Shown here: positions 28,936 to 38,604 of the stretch, in pieces
Layout: each line of letters opens with the position of its first letter
How positions within the stretch are numbered: position 1 is the first letter of the stretch
NCBI GenBank assembly: GCA_017303635.1
Contig: JAFLCG010000005.1
Location: 124,001-188,000, forward strand
DNA: 64,000 nt
Reading direction: 5' to 3'
From: Anaerolineae bacterium
GTDB taxonomy: Bacteria; Chloroflexota; Anaerolineae; Aggregatilineales; Phototrophicaceae
Notes under the pieces: generated by a model
What the model saw: the letters and a program-made list of their open reading frames with translations, nothing else
Databases searched by the model: none
What the model was told of the DNA's origin: nothing
Position numbers and translations under genes: made by a program

Positions 28936-29041
28936 ATGAGCCTTCACTGAAACAAGATTAAGCTTGATTGAAACCTTATGGTGTGCGATCAATGCTGGTA
29001 GGAGAAGGCTGCGCTGCAAGCGCCTTCCAAGGAGTTGAATT

Positions 29042-29698
29042 GTGGCAGAATCGTATTCATTGGAAGCACAGGCGCGCAGCATCACCGGCAAAAAGGTGAG
29101 CCAGCTCCGCCGTCAAGGTCTCGTGCCCGTTTCGGTCTATGGTCCGAAAACTGCTCCCTTCAGCCTGCAAGTGCCCTACAGAGCGCTGGAATTAACCCTG
29201 CGCGGAGCGGGCGGTACCAACCTGATTGACATCAATCATGATGGGAAAACGACTACCGTTCTCACCCGTGATGTTCAGCGGGATATTCTCCGTAACAACA
29301 TCATCCATGTTGATTTCTTCGCAGTTGACCTGAAGGCCAAGATTGAAATTGAAGTGCCAGTCCACTTCATCAACGAAGCGCCTGCCGTCCAGCAGAAGCT
29401 CGGCATTCTCATCACCGGCCCGACAAGCCTGACCGTCGAAACGCTGCCGACGACCATGCCGCAACAATTGGTAGTGGACCTGTCCACCCTCAAGGCTGTC
29501 GGTGATACCATCCACGTCAGCGACCTGAACTATGGTGAAGGCATCACCATTCTGAATGACCCCGATGAACTCATCGCCGGTGTCCGTCAATCCTCGGCTG
29601 CCCGTTCTGAAGAACAGGAAGCCCTGGAAGCTGAAGGCGCAGTGGCCGAGGTTGAGATCATTAAGAAGGGCAAGGGTGACGAAGAAGAGGCCGAATAG
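29042..29698 (+). CDS. rplY: Ribosomal protein bL25 (CTC/TL5 type)
   Basis: Binds 5S rRNA in the central protuberance of the 50S subunit. The 218-residue protein has the N-terminal L25 domain (about 1-95: ITGKKVSQLRRQGLVPVSVYG) and the second CTC/TL5 beta domain (about 97-185: IEVPVHFINEAPAVQQ, VEVETLP-like VETLPTTMPQQL). An acidic tail rich in Glu ends it. It starts with GTG at 29042, seven bases after AAGGAG (29029-29034). It has its own promoter and ends 90 bases before the convergent gyrA stop, with a shared terminator between. Confidence 0.95.
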   Translation: MAESYSLEAQARSITGKKVSQLRRQGLVPVSVYGPKTAPFSLQVPYRALELTLRGAGGTNLIDINHDGKTTTVLTRDVQRDILRNNIIHVDFFAVDLKAKIEIEVPVHFINEAPAVQQKLGILITGPTSLTVETLPTTMPQQLVVDLSTLKAVGDTIHVSDLNYGEGITILNDPDELIAGVRQSSAARSEEQEALEAEGAVAEVEIIKKGKGDEEEAE

Positions 29699-29733
29699 TC
29701 TCTCTGAAGTAACCCAGCAAATCAGTAGACAAT

Positions 29734-29764
29734 CAAAACGGGCGCTGTTTAAGCGCCCGTTTTG
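29734..29764. terminator. Bidirectional terminator between rplY and gyrA
   Basis: A 13-base perfect stem (29734-29746 with 29752-29764) around loop GTTTA. The core is GGGCGCT/AGCGCCC, flanked by AAAA on the left and TTTT on the right, so it can stop transcription of both convergent genes. Confidence 0.9.
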
Positions 29765-29788
29765 TATTCCTTCAAGAGCGAGCCGGAC

Positions 29789-32308
29789 TTACTCACTGAC
29801 TCCATTGTTGGTCTCAGTCGCGCCGTCCGCATCAGTGGCATCGACCATCTCGCCCGGTACAGGCTCGACGCTGCTCATAATTGCCAACCCGACGATCACA
29901 TCGCCATCCGCCAGATTCATGATCGTCACACCTTGCGTGCTACGGCCTGTTTCACGAATCTGCTCCAGATTGGTACGGAGCACAACACCCTGCCGCGTTA
30001 TCAGCAAAATGTCATCCTGGGAGTTAATGCAGCGCATCCCCACGATCGGCCCCGTCTTTTCATTGCGTGCCAGTGTACGAATACCCACGCCGTAACGGCT
30101 CTGTGTCCGATATTCACTCAGTTCAGTGCGCTTACCATAGCCATTGGCTGTTACGACTAGCATGTGCGTGTGCAGTTCCGAGTCGACCACATCCATCCCA
30201 GCCACGCGGTCATCATCCAACCTAATCGCCATCACACCAGCCGCAGGCCGACCCATCACACGAACCTCGGATTCATGGAACCGGATGCTCTGACCACCGT
30301 CAGTGGCAATGATGATGTCCTGATCGCCATCCGAGTATTTTACCCAACCCAGATAGTCATCCCCATCGAGGCTCATGGCAATCAAGCCGCTGGGGCGCAC
30401 TGCCGCAAATTCATCCAGGGCCACACGCTTAATGCGCCCGTTGCGCGTCAGCATGGTGAAGTGCCCGCTGGTATCTTCAAAATTGGGAACTGAGAGTGCT
30501 GCCGTAATGTACTCGTTCGGCTCAAGATTGAGAACTGACTGGATGAGAGTCCCCTTATTGGCACGGCCTGTTTCGGGAATATGGAAAGTACGCTCGGAAT
30601 ACACCTTACCCCGATTGCTGAAAAAGAGGAGATAATCCTTGCTATTACAAGCAAAGAGATCGGTCAGAGCGTCTTCTTCTTTCATCGTCATGCCGGTGAC
30701 GCCCTTCCCACCACGCCGCTGAGCACGGTAGGCACTGGCTGGCACACGCTTGATGTAACCCTTATCGGTCAGCGAAATCACAACTTCTTCTTCGCGGACT
30801 AGATCAGCCTCGTCAAAGTCAGTAGTCACACCGTAGAGGATCTGTGTGCGACGGTCATCGCCATAATCAGCCGATACTTCCTGCACATCCTCACGAACGA
30901 CCGCCAGAATCTTCTGCGGGGAAGCCAGCAAATCTTCCAAATAGGTAATGCGCGTCATCACCTCGGTGAATTCCTCCTCGATCTTTAGACGCTCGAGGGC
31001 AGCAAGGCGGCGAAGCTGCATTTCAAGGATGGCATTTGATTGGATCTCACTCAGATCAAAGCGGCTCATCAGCTTGGCACGAGCATCTGCTGTATCGTCG
31101 GATGAGCGAATGGTCTGAATGATCGCATCCAAGCTGGAGAGCGCCTTCAGCAACCCTTCGAGCACATGGGCACGGGCGCGCGCTTTGCCGAGTTCATATT
31201 CAGAACGGCGCACAACGACTTCGTAACGATGCTCGATGTAAATCTGAAGTGCGCGCTTGAGGCTGAGAGTGCGCGGCTCACCGTTTACCAACGCTAAGGT
31301 CTGGATACTAAACGTGGTTTGCAGCGGTGTGTATTTGTAGAGCTGGTTGAGCACGGTCATCGGCTGCGCGCCAAACTTCAGCTCAACTACCAGACGGATG
31401 CCGTTGCGGTCGGATTCATCACGAAGATCGCTGATATGCTGCAGGCGACCATCCCGTACCAGTTCCACAATACGTTCGATGATGGCCGTCTTGCCAACCT
31501 GATAGGGAATCGCCGTAAAGACCAGGCGGAAACGGTCACCACGCATTTCTTCGACATCGTGGCTGGCCCGCATCACCACACGACCTTTGCCGGTTGCGTA
31601 GGCTTCTTTCAAACCTTCGTCCACGACCACCTGGGCGGCAGTCGGAAAATCAGGCCCTTTGACGAACTCCATCAGATCATCAACGGTGATCTCATCCATT
31701 TGATCGTAACGGTCGATGAGATACGTGATTGCATTACACAACTCCCGCAGATTATGCGGCGGGATACTCGTCGCCATACCAACAGCAATACCACTGGTAC
31801 CGTTGAGAAGCAGGTTCGGCAAACGGGCCGGAAGCACCGCGGGTTCCTGCGTACTGCCATCATAGTTATCGACAAAATCGACCGTGTTCATATCCAAGTC
31901 GATGAGAATTTCTTCAGCCATCCGGTCAAGCCGGGCTTCGGTATAACGCATCGCGGCGGGACTATCACCGTCCACACTGCCGAAGTTGCCCTGTCCGTCA
32001 ACCAGTGGGTACCGTAGCGAAAAGTCCTGCGCCATACGCGCCATCGCACCGTACACAGCACTATCGCCATGAGGGTGATACTTACCCAGCACATCACCGA
32101 CGATACGAGCACTCTTTTTATAGGGAGACCCGGCCCGAATACCCATATCGTACATCGCATAGAGGATACGCCGATGAACTGGCTTTAATCCATCACGGGC
32201 ATCCGGTAAAGCGCGCGCCACGATTACGCTCATGGCGTAGTCGAGGTAACTACCGCGCATTTCTTCATTAATATTGACCGACCGCACTTGACCGATTTCG
32301 TTATCCAT
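29789..32308 (-). CDS. gyrA: DNA gyrase subunit A
   Basis: Cuts and rejoins DNA in the A2B2 gyrase that introduces negative supercoils. 839 residues. The catalytic tyrosine is Tyr122 in [10 protein letters not shown]. The breakage-reunion domain contains [20 protein letters not shown]. The C-terminal beta-pinwheel carries a clear GyrA box (QRRGGKG), which separates it from ParC. The position equal to E. coli Asp87 is Gly here, while Ser83 is kept. gyrB is not in the window. It is transcribed toward rplY and is divergent from the penicillin-acylase gene. A TATAAT-like -10 lies at 32448-32453 on the minus strand, without a clear -35. Confidence 0.97.
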   Translation of the reverse strand: MDNEIGQVRSVNINEEMRGSYLDYAMSVIVARALPDARDGLKPVHRRILYAMYDMGIRAGSPYKKSARIVGDVLGKYHPHGDSAVYGAMARMAQDFSLRYPLVDGQGNFGSVDGDSPAAMRYTEARLDRMAEEILIDLDMNTVDFVDNYDGSTQEPAVLPARLPNLLLNGTSGIAVGMATSIPPHNLRELCNAITYLIDRYDQMDEITVDDLMEFVKGPDFPTAAQVVVDEGLKEAYATGKGRVVMRASHDVEEMRGDRFRLVFTAIPYQVGKTAIIERIVELVRDGRLQHISDLRDESDRNGIRLVVELKFGAQPMTVLNQLYKYTPLQTTFSIQTLALVNGEPRTLSLKRALQIYIEHRYEVVVRRSEYELGKARARAHVLEGLLKALSSLDAIIQTIRSSDDTADARAKLMSRFDLSEIQSNAILEMQLRRLAALERLKIEEEFTEVMTRITYLEDLLASPQKILAVVREDVQEVSADYGDDRRTQILYGVTTDFDEADLVREEEVVISLTDKGYIKRVPASAYRAQRRGGKGVTGMTMKEEDALTDLFACNSKDYLLFFSNRGKVYSERTFHIPETGRANKGTLIQSVLNLEPNEYITAALSVPNFEDTSGHFTMLTRNGRIKRVALDEFAAVRPSGLIAMSLDGDDYLGWVKYSDGDQDIIIATDGGQSIRFHESEVRVMGRPAAGVMAIRLDDDRVAGMDVVDSELHTHMLVVTANGYGKRTELSEYRTQSRYGVGIRTLARNEKTGPIVGMRCINSQDDILLITRQGVVLRTNLEQIRETGRSTQGVTIMNLADGDVIVGLAIMSSVEPVPGEMVDATDADGATETNNGVSE

Positions 32309-32671
32309 GCGTGTCCTTTACCCCTGTAGCAACATGGGCGAGGCATAATCCCCGCCCATATCCTCTATACAGGCCTATTTGCTACGCCTAAAATCTGAAT
32401 GTTGCGGGTCTGGCTAGTCCGCAATTTGTAGCGTTAAAGCTTTCGCAATTATATGTCAGGAAGGGTTAAAACGCGAGATTCACTAGACTATGTATCCCAA
32501 CTACTAATACATATATCCCAATAATTTTGGGAAATCCCACAAAACTGCAAGGGAAAATCCCGCAGTTATCCCACATGGATTTTTGTGGCTGCTGGCAGTA
32601 ATCCATTGAAAGGTGTACAACCGTACCACTTATCGATTGCACCCCTAAAAGAACCCCATTTTGGAGGCAAA
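32309..32671. other. Divergent intergenic region with repeated ATCCCA motifs and two hairpins
   Basis: AT-rich 363-base spacer between gyrA and the acylase gene. Within 32493-32573 the motif ATCCC occurs five times. Two hairpins are visible: TCCCAA/TTGGGA (32516-32521 with 32527-32532), and AACTGC/GCAGTT (32543-32548 with 32562-32567) enclosing a GGG/CCC step. A possible gyrA -10 (TATAAT, complement 32448-32453) is present. It may hold an operator for one or both genes. No credible ORF. Confidence 0.4.
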
Positions 32672-35281
32672 ATGAAAATCTTACGGGCCGTTTTGATTGG
32701 ATTACTGGCAGTCATTGTCGTCATTGTCGGAGCTGCCCTATTCCTCATTAATGACTGGACCCGCGGCCCCCTCCCAACACTGGCTGGTGAGGTCAGAATA
32801 GCCAATGCAGCATCGCAGACAAACGCTTCAGGCACCGTCACAGGACTCAGTGGTGAAGTTGAAATCATCCGTGACAATTGGGGGGTACCCCACATATATG
32901 CTGATATGCCTTACGATCTGTTCTTTGCCCAAGGATATGCCCAAGCGCAAGACCGCTGGTGGCAAATGGAATTTTCCCGTCACATCGGCAGCGGTCGCAT
33001 TCAGGAGCTGACCGGACAAAATGATGCAGTCATGGGTAATGACCTATTCATCAGAGTGGCTGGTTGGCGGGCTGCTGCAGAAAAAGACTTTGAAGTAACT
33101 GACCCAGAAGTGGTTGCCATCCTGCAAGCCTTTTCCGATGGAGTTAACAGTTACATTCTTAATCGGGATAAATCGGATCTGGCACTGGAATATAATCTCC
33201 TTGGCGTGACTGGAGTCACTATCAGCATTGAGCCATGGACGCCAGTCGACTCCCTAGCGTGGGCGAAAGTCATGGCGTGGGATTTAAGCGGGAATCGAGA
33301 CATTGAGCTCCTGTATTCGGCGTTAGTCAACAAACTAGGGGCAGAAGTCGCCGCTGACTGGCTGCCGCCCTACCCTTACGGCGATAAACCGACCATCCTG
33401 CAAGCAGAAGATCTACCAATTAGCGAAGACAGTGCTGCCCTACCGGTGAGCGAAGTGGGTCGCCCAGCCATCAGCACGGTACTGGCAGGTGGAATCACCG
33501 CTTCCAGCCCACTCTTCTACCGTGACCCGGACATCGGGAGCAATAACTGGGTGGTCAGCGGCAGTCTGACCACGAACGGAGCCCCATTGCTGGCCAATGA
33601 CCCGCACCTTGGCATTCAGATGCCCTCAATCTGGTACGAAATCGGTTTGCATTGCCGTACGGTCAGCGAAGCCTGCCCATATGACGTAACCGGATTCGCG
33701 CTGCCAGCGGCGCCTGCGGTCATCATCGGGCACAATGCCCGGATTGCGTGGGGTGTGACCAATGTGGGGCCTGATACGCAAGACCTGTATACACTGAAGA
33801 TCAACCCTGAGAACCCGCTGCAATACGAATGGAACGGTGAGTGGCGGGACATGACGACCCGCGATGAAGTGATCCGCTTTGGGGATAGCACGGAAACTGT
33901 GACCATCCAGGTACGGGAAACGCACCTCGGCCCCATTATCAATGATTACGAGATTGCTGAAGATGGGACACTGGGTGGTTTTAACAGCACAGAGCCAATG
34001 GCATTCCGCTGGACTGCCCTGCAGGAACGCAGCGAGCTGATGCAGGCGGTCATGCTGCTGAACCGGGCGCAGAATTGGGATGACTTCCGCAATGCGCTCC
34101 AACACTGGGACAGCCCCTCGCAAAATGTGATCTACGCCGACGTGGACGGCAATATTGGTTATCAGATGCCCGGCAATATTCCGATTCGTGCTGCGGGGCA
34201 CAGCGGCATCCTGCCCGTTGACGGCAGCACAGATGCCTTCGACTGGCGTGGTTATGTGCCATTCGATAACCTGCCACGGATCTTCAACCCGGAACGCGGT
34301 TGGATTGCCACGGCCAACGAGGCGGTCGTTCCGCCAGAGTACTATGTACAGCTCAGCGAAGCACTGGGTGACCAGTTCGGCGCCGACTCTAACTATGTTT
34401 TCGCCCTGGATTGGGATTACGGGTATCGCGCCCAGCGCATTGAAGAGCTGCTCACCACAACTGGCCCGCACAGCGCCGATACGTTCAAAGCCATTCATGG
34501 AGATAACCAATCCATCAGTGCGATAGAGCTTCAGCCCTATCTGAGCACTCTTGATTTTGGTGGCGCAGAGTACAACGAACTACGAGATTGGCTTTTCACG
34601 GACTGGGATTTCCAGTTCTCGATAGAGAGCCAGCAAGCCGGTCTATATGCTTATTTCTGGCGGCAGTTGACTGAGAATTTCCTGAATGACCAAACCGAAG
34701 GCATTTTTGAAGGCGGTGGTGGAGCGCAGTTGATGTGGATGGTGCATCAATTGGCAGAAGAACCGGAGAACGTTTGGTGGGATGACACCCGTACCGCAGA
34801 CATAACCGAAACGCGTGATGAAATCCTGATTCGATCCTTCCGGGAGGCAGTTGACCGCATCAAGGCCGAACGGGGCGCTGACCGCAGCCAATGGCAGTGG
34901 GGTGCGATGCACACCGCCACCTTCGTCAGCAACCCGCTGGGATTAAGCGGTATCGATCTGATTGAGCAGATGGTGAACCGTGGGCCAGTAGCGGCAGCAG
35001 GCGGCAGCGCTATCGTCAATGCCACCAATTGGAACTTCTCTAACAGTGACAGCTTTGAATTGAGCAGCCTACCGTCCATGCGCTTCATTGCGGATCTGAG
35101 CGATCTGAGCGCCAGCCAGACGATGCATACCACCGGGCAAAGTGGGCATCCATTCAGCCCGCACTATGGGGATATGATCGACCCCTGGCGCTTGATTCAA
35201 TACCATCCGCAGTTGTGGACGCGGGCGCAGGTGGAAGCAGCCCAGGTAGACCGTCTGATTTTGCGCCCGGCCAGTGGGTAA
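32672..35281 (+). CDS. Penicillin acylase family protein (Ntn hydrolase, peptidase S45)
   Basis: An 869-residue exported or membrane-anchored amidase. I chose the ATG at 32672 because GGAGG (32663-32667) precedes it; the reading frame is open further upstream. The first 30 residues form a hydrophobic signal anchor (LIGLLAVIVVIVGAALFLI). The alpha chain has GVPHIYADMPYDLFFAQGYAQAQDRWWQME. Autocatalytic cleavage is expected before Ser290 in IGSNNWVVSGSLTTNGAPLL, where the new N-terminal Ser is the nucleophile; LLANDPHLG follows. The family hydrolyses side-chain amides such as penicillins or acyl-homoserine lactones. Substrate cannot be told from sequence. It is monocistronic, with a terminator at 35576. 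Confidence 0.93.
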   Translation: MKILRAVLIGLLAVIVVIVGAALFLINDWTRGPLPTLAGEVRIANAASQTNASGTVTGLSGEVEIIRDNWGVPHIYADMPYDLFFAQGYAQAQDRWWQMEFSRHIGSGRIQELTGQNDAVMGNDLFIRVAGWRAAAEKDFEVTDPEVVAILQAFSDGVNSYILNRDKSDLALEYNLLGVTGVTISIEPWTPVDSLAWAKVMAWDLSGNRDIELLYSALVNKLGAEVAADWLPPYPYGDKPTILQAEDLPISEDSAALPVSEVGRPAISTVLAGGITASSPLFYRDPDIGSNNWVVSGSLTTNGAPLLANDPHLGIQMPSIWYEIGLHCRTVSEACPYDVTGFALPAAPAVIIGHNARIAWGVTNVGPDTQDLYTLKINPENPLQYEWNGEWRDMTTRDEVIRFGDSTETVTIQVRETHLGPIINDYEIAEDGTLGGFNSTEPMAFRWTALQERSELMQAVMLLNRAQNWDDFRNALQHWDSPSQNVIYADVDGNIGYQMPGNIPIRAAGHSGILPVDGSTDAFDWRGYVPFDNLPRIFNPERGWIATANEAVVPPEYYVQLSEALGDQFGADSNYVFALDWDYGYRAQRIEELLTTTGPHSADTFKAIHGDNQSISAIELQPYLSTLDFGGAEYNELRDWLFTDWDFQFSIESQQAGLYAYFWRQLTENFLNDQTEGIFEGGGGAQLMWMVHQLAEEPENVWWDDTRTADITETRDEILIRSFREAVDRIKAERGADRSQWQWGAMHTATFVSNPLGLSGIDLIEQMVNRGPVAAAGGSAIVNATNWNFSNSDSFELSSLPSMRFIADLSDLSASQTMHTTGQSGHPFSPHYGDMIDPWRLIQYHPQLWTRAQVEAAQVDRLILRPASG

Positions 35282-35609
35282 TGCTGGCAGAAGAGACCAA
35301 GATGGGTGTCCTTATCGGAAGGGGTAAGCCCCATTTGAGCCGCCAGATTCGCCGGGTTAGTTGATACTTTTAGGTTCAATAGTGACGAGTTTGACAAATT
35401 TGAATCTTCAGATTCGTCGCTTTTGTGTCATTTCTGGCGTCTCCGTTCGCGCCCCGAACGAAGGCAGGGCGTTGGTGCACAGGAGGGCAGGAGTCCAGAG
35501 TCGAAGTGATAATCTTCACGGTTGGGTCTGCCCCCGTTGTCACGCTTGGTAATACAGTAGCACAGGTGGGAGTGGAAAACCGGAACATATGTTCCGGTTT
35601 TTCTAGCCC
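35282..35609. other. Convergent spacer between acylase and Rieske genes
   Basis: 328 bases with no credible gene. A small GGGG-TAA-rich hairpin near 35321-35332 and a palindrome GAATCT-TC-AGATTC around 35402-35415 are visible, and a strong terminator lies at the right end. I find no tRNA or known RNA fold. Confidence 0.4.
35576..35601. terminator. Perfect palindromic bidirectional terminator
   Basis: A 26-base perfect palindrome with core CCGGAACATATGTTCCGG flanked by AAAA and TTTT, followed by one more T. It lies 8 bases from the Rieske stop and 294 bases after the acylase stop, so it serves mainly the minus-strand gene. A close relative lies at 56732-56756. Confidence 0.8.
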
Positions 35610-36725
35610 TTAGCGAGTCAAGAACTCATGCAGCAGGGACTGAAAATGGTGGACGCCATTCTCGCGCAAGACGGAGAAGCGACCCCGATCATAGGCCTTT
35701 GACTTCAGGCCCTTTTGAACGTTCAGGCAAATTTCGATGTCCTCTTGTTGGATTTCATCACTGAATTTGATGATCTCCTGCATACTCTCCCAGCCTTCAC
35801 CGGTCCCTGGTTGTTCGAAGTACCATTCAAAGATGGTCAGAGTCCGATCATGATCCAGCGGCAGGATGATGTTGATCGAGGTGTTATCCAGATAGACATT
35901 GAGCATGACATTGGGGAAGATCCAATAGTAGAGGGCCTCGGATTCCGCGCTGGTACGAACGTAACGCCGGTCACGGTGTTCGCCTTCGCGCACTTCCCGG
36001 ATAGGGGCATGTTGTTTGGAGTAGTAGCGAAAAGTCTCGACCTGGTACTGATCGTAGTCCACCTCGCGGAATAAGCCGGGGTGCGCGATGGGCAGATGAT
36101 AGCCTTCCAGATAGTTATCGACATAGACCTTCCAGTTACAGTCGATGATATAGTCTCGGCGTTCAATAAAACTCATGCGGTCGATATTGAAGCCCTTGCT
36201 GACAATCTCCTGATGGATAGGCGCATAAATTTCAGACATCGGGCGGGCAGCAGGGTCGAGGTTAACCCAGACCCATGGTCCCCAGGCCTGTACCTGAATC
36301 GGCTTGAGGCAGACTGCCTCTTTCTTCCAATTTTCCACCCCATCAAACTCCGGGGCGTGCATGAGCTGACCGGAAAGATCATACGTCCAGCCATGATATT
36401 TACACTGAAGGCTTTTGCGGTTCCCCTGCCCGGCTGCCACATTGCCAGCGCGGTGCATACATACATTGTAAAAAGCGCGAAGTTGATGATCGGTGCCACG
36501 AGTCACGACTAATGGCTGCCCGACCACTTCACAGGTAAAGAAATCACCAGGGCGAACCACATGATCAAGCCGACCAACCGGCTGCCAGGTCTTATAGAAC
36601 AGCTTCTCTTTTTCCAGTTCGAGCATCGCCGGATCGGTATACCACCGGGCAGGTAAAGTCTCGGCATGAGCAAGATCGCCGGACGGAGAAAAATCGCTCA
36701 GGTCAACAGCGTGGGGAATCGCCAT
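35610..36725 (-). CDS. Rieske non-heme iron oxygenase, alpha subunit
   Basis: About 371 residues. The Rieske [2Fe-2S] motif is CMHRAG...CKYHGW (Cys89, His91, Cys108, His111). The catalytic mononuclear iron site is in VDNYLEGYHLPIAHPGLF (two His) with the later Asp in EDIEICLNVQKGL. This pattern resembles choline monooxygenase and ring-hydroxylating oxygenase alpha subunits. The ATG at 36723-36725 (MAIPHAVD) has GAGGAG 10 bases upstream; another ATG lies six codons earlier. No reductase, ferredoxin or beta subunit is nearby, so electrons must come from an unlinked partner. Substrate unknown. Confidence 0.92.
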   Translation of the reverse strand: MAIPHAVDLSDFSPSGDLAHAETLPARWYTDPAMLELEKEKLFYKTWQPVGRLDHVVRPGDFFTCEVVGQPLVVTRGTDHQLRAFYNVCMHRAGNVAAGQGNRKSLQCKYHGWTYDLSGQLMHAPEFDGVENWKKEAVCLKPIQVQAWGPWVWVNLDPAARPMSEIYAPIHQEIVSKGFNIDRMSFIERRDYIIDCNWKVYVDNYLEGYHLPIAHPGLFREVDYDQYQVETFRYYSKQHAPIREVREGEHRDRRYVRTSAESEALYYWIFPNVMLNVYLDNTSINIILPLDHDRTLTIFEWYFEQPGTGEGWESMQEIIKFSDEIQQEDIEICLNVQKGLKSKAYDRGRFSVLRENGVHHFQSLLHEFLTR

Positions 36726-36933
36726 CGGAAATAGACTCCTCATCTCATTTGGTTTCAGATACTGGATTGAATCGAAAAGAATGCTGCCGAATGAGCAACA
36801 TTCCCAATAAATGGCCTGAAGTCTATGGAATCACTTATCAGCGAGGGAAAGCAGGCAGAGCGCCCACCATTTCAGCGGAGCCTGATGCGCGTATTCGGGA
36901 GACGAATTCGCAGCAGTCAACACAGAGCAACCC

Positions 36934-37164
36934 TTAGAATTGAATCCGTCCGGTCACCAACAACAGCAAAATACCGATTACGACCACGACCAGGAAGAAG
37001 AACAGCGAGAGGAACATTCGCTCCACGGCCGTCATGCCCAAAAATAGCCGGTCAACCTTCTCTTCAAGATCTTCTTCGACGACAATAGCCCCTTCAGCTT
37101 CGGATTCGGCTTCGTCAAAATCAAAGGTATCTTCGGCAGCCCCACGACGGAGTTCATCGAGCAT
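36934..37164 (-). CDS. Small acidic single-pass membrane protein
   Basis: About 76 residues from the ATG at 37162-37164, which follows AGGGTGAG. The N-terminal two thirds are rich in Asp/Glu (FDFDEAESEAEGAIVVEEDLEEKVDRLFLG). One hydrophobic helix follows (MFLSLFFFLVVVVIGILLLLVTG) and a short tail. No family recognised. It lies 61 bases after the next membrane protein gene on the same strand, apparently in one operon with birA. Possibly a small partner protein, but this is a guess. Confidence 0.6.
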   Translation of the reverse strand: MLDELRRGAAEDTFDFDEAESEAEGAIVVEEDLEEKVDRLFLGMTAVERMFLSLFFFLVVVVIGILLLLVTGRIQF

Positions 37165-37224
37165 AATCTCACCCTGCTGTTTATAGCACAACAAATATCA
37201 GCATAACCACAGATGCAACGCCTG

Positions 37225-38604
37225 TCAATTCACGCGCTTCCAGTCCCCATTGACGAGGCGGAACTGGGCTTCTTCCGGACGCGGTTCACCGCCGGTTTGC
37301 ACTTCAACCCGCGCCAGCAAAATAGGCTGCCCATCGGCGCCCGGGCGCAGTTCAGAGGCGATCACAACCCGTTGAAGACCATCCGGTGCGGCATTAAAGC
37401 GCTGGGCGGCCAAGCCCGCTGCGGTCACATCGCCCAGGTCGTAAAGCAAGGTAAAGTTAGCCTCATCCTGGCGAGTAATCAATTCGGCTTCCAGCGCGAG
37501 CCGCCAGGTCAGCAGGTCGCGCCAATCGACGGCGGCCTGATCCGGGCTGGAAACACCCGCAGCCTGGGCAATGAGGCTGGCTCCTGCAGTGATACCCGAC
37601 TCCATGGCCCCAAGTAAGCGTCCCACGGCGGCTTCCCCATAGGCAATGGACAGCGACTCCAGCAAGTAGGCATTCGCCTGTGCGCCAGCATAGCGCCCGG
37701 TCAACCAAGCCAAGACTGATTGGTGGAGGTAATAAGTATCCGAAGGATAGATGGGACGCACATTGGGATAGGTATCACCCACGAGGCGTTCTACCAGTAA
37801 TTTACCCAACTCCAACTGCTGCGCGGAGTCAAAGGGCTGATCGGAGCGTGCCCGCCCCATGTAGGGGGAAGGCAAGCGAAGCAGCATACGATCCTCAGTG
37901 GACCAGTCCAGAGCCTGATCCGGATCAGGCACAATTTCAATGTTTAGCGATGGCAAGGAGGGACAGCTCAAGGCTGCACAGGCAAGTTGTAACCAGATTA
38001 CGGTTCGGTCGAGAATTGCTGTGGCTACCGAGGCATCAACAGTCTGAAAAGTCACACTGACCGATTCGCCCGAAAGAGTCTGAACTTCACCCCAGAACGT
38101 GTAATCGACCGGAACATGGCGCCAACCATCTTCATAACGCCAATAGAACCAGATCTGACTGTACTGCACACCATCGATCACTTCTGCCACTTCGACACGG
38201 GCGCGGGTATCTTGAATGGTCAGGTTCAGGATCTGCCCGGTGAGTTGGATATCGCGCTGGATTTTCAACTGCTGATAGTCCTGAAAGACAGCGCCCTGCC
38301 CGCGCAGCCAATCCGCAGAGGCACTCCGCTGCGCGTTCATGAAAGCGTTCAGATCACCCACGCGCAAAGCTGCTACTTCGGCCTCGACCGTATTGCGGAG
38401 GAGCTGTTCAATCTCGGAATCGACAGCCCGGAGCCGCCATTGGACGAGCGCCACCGCGCCACCGATCAGCGCAACGAGACCGAGCAAAACAATTACAAAC
38501 CATAGACAGCCCCGACGACGCTTCCGGCGGGCGATCGGATCTTCTCCGGCTTGTTTAACCGTAGACCGTTCGGCTTCGATTTCCCAATCCAGACTGATCC
38601 CCAT
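37225..38604 (-). CDS. Unknown single-pass membrane protein with large external domain
   Basis: 459 residues. A cytoplasmic N-terminus with a basic cluster (ARRKRRRG) leads into one helix (CLWFVIVLLGLVALIGGAVALV, about 34-55) and a long extracytoplasmic part. The first external stretch (DLNAFMNAQRSASADWLRGQ ... VDYTFWGEV) looks like an NTF2-like or lumazine-binding type fold; I cannot confirm this. The middle (LLVERLVGDTYPNVRPIYP) resembles the helical part of peptidase-like domains but has no HEXXH. Its start codon directly follows the birA stop (TAGATG), so it is co-translated with birA. No function assigned. Confidence 0.7.
   Translation of the reverse strand: MGISLDWEIEAERSTVKQAGEDPIARRKRRRGCLWFVIVLLGLVALIGGAVALVQWRLRAVDSEIEQLLRNTVEAEVAALRVGDLNAFMNAQRSASADWLRGQGAVFQDYQQLKIQRDIQLTGQILNLTIQDTRARVEVAEVIDGVQYSQIWFYWRYEDGWRHVPVDYTFWGEVQTLSGESVSVTFQTVDASVATAILDRTVIWLQLACAALSCPSLPSLNIEIVPDPDQALDWSTEDRMLLRLPSPYMGRARSDQPFDSAQQLELGKLLVERLVGDTYPNVRPIYPSDTYYLHQSVLAWLTGRYAGAQANAYLLESLSIAYGEAAVGRLLGAMESGITAGASLIAQAAGVSSPDQAAVDWRDLLTWRLALEAELITRQDEANFTLLYDLGDVTAAGLAAQRFNAAPDGLQRVVIASELRPGADGQPILLARVEVQTGGEPRPEEAQFRLVNGDWKRVN

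Noticed and set aside
32565..32575. DnaA box near gyrA, hinting at a replication origin
   Set aside because: TTATCCCACA has an extra C compared with TTATCCACA, other boxes are missing, and no dnaA, dnaN or gyrB is near.
32585..32671. Longer N-terminus of the penicillin acylase
   Set aside because: GGAGG just ahead of the ATG at 32672 and the signal anchor directly after it fix the later start.
33626..34510. 294-codon open frame antisense to the penicillin acylase gene
   Set aside because: The acylase motifs on the plus strand are continuous; the antisense product has no recognisable domain.
35460..35550. Possible small RNA or tRNA-like fold between acylase and Rieske genes
   Set aside because: No cloverleaf, promoter or conserved stem could be drawn; only the terminator at 35576 is convincing.
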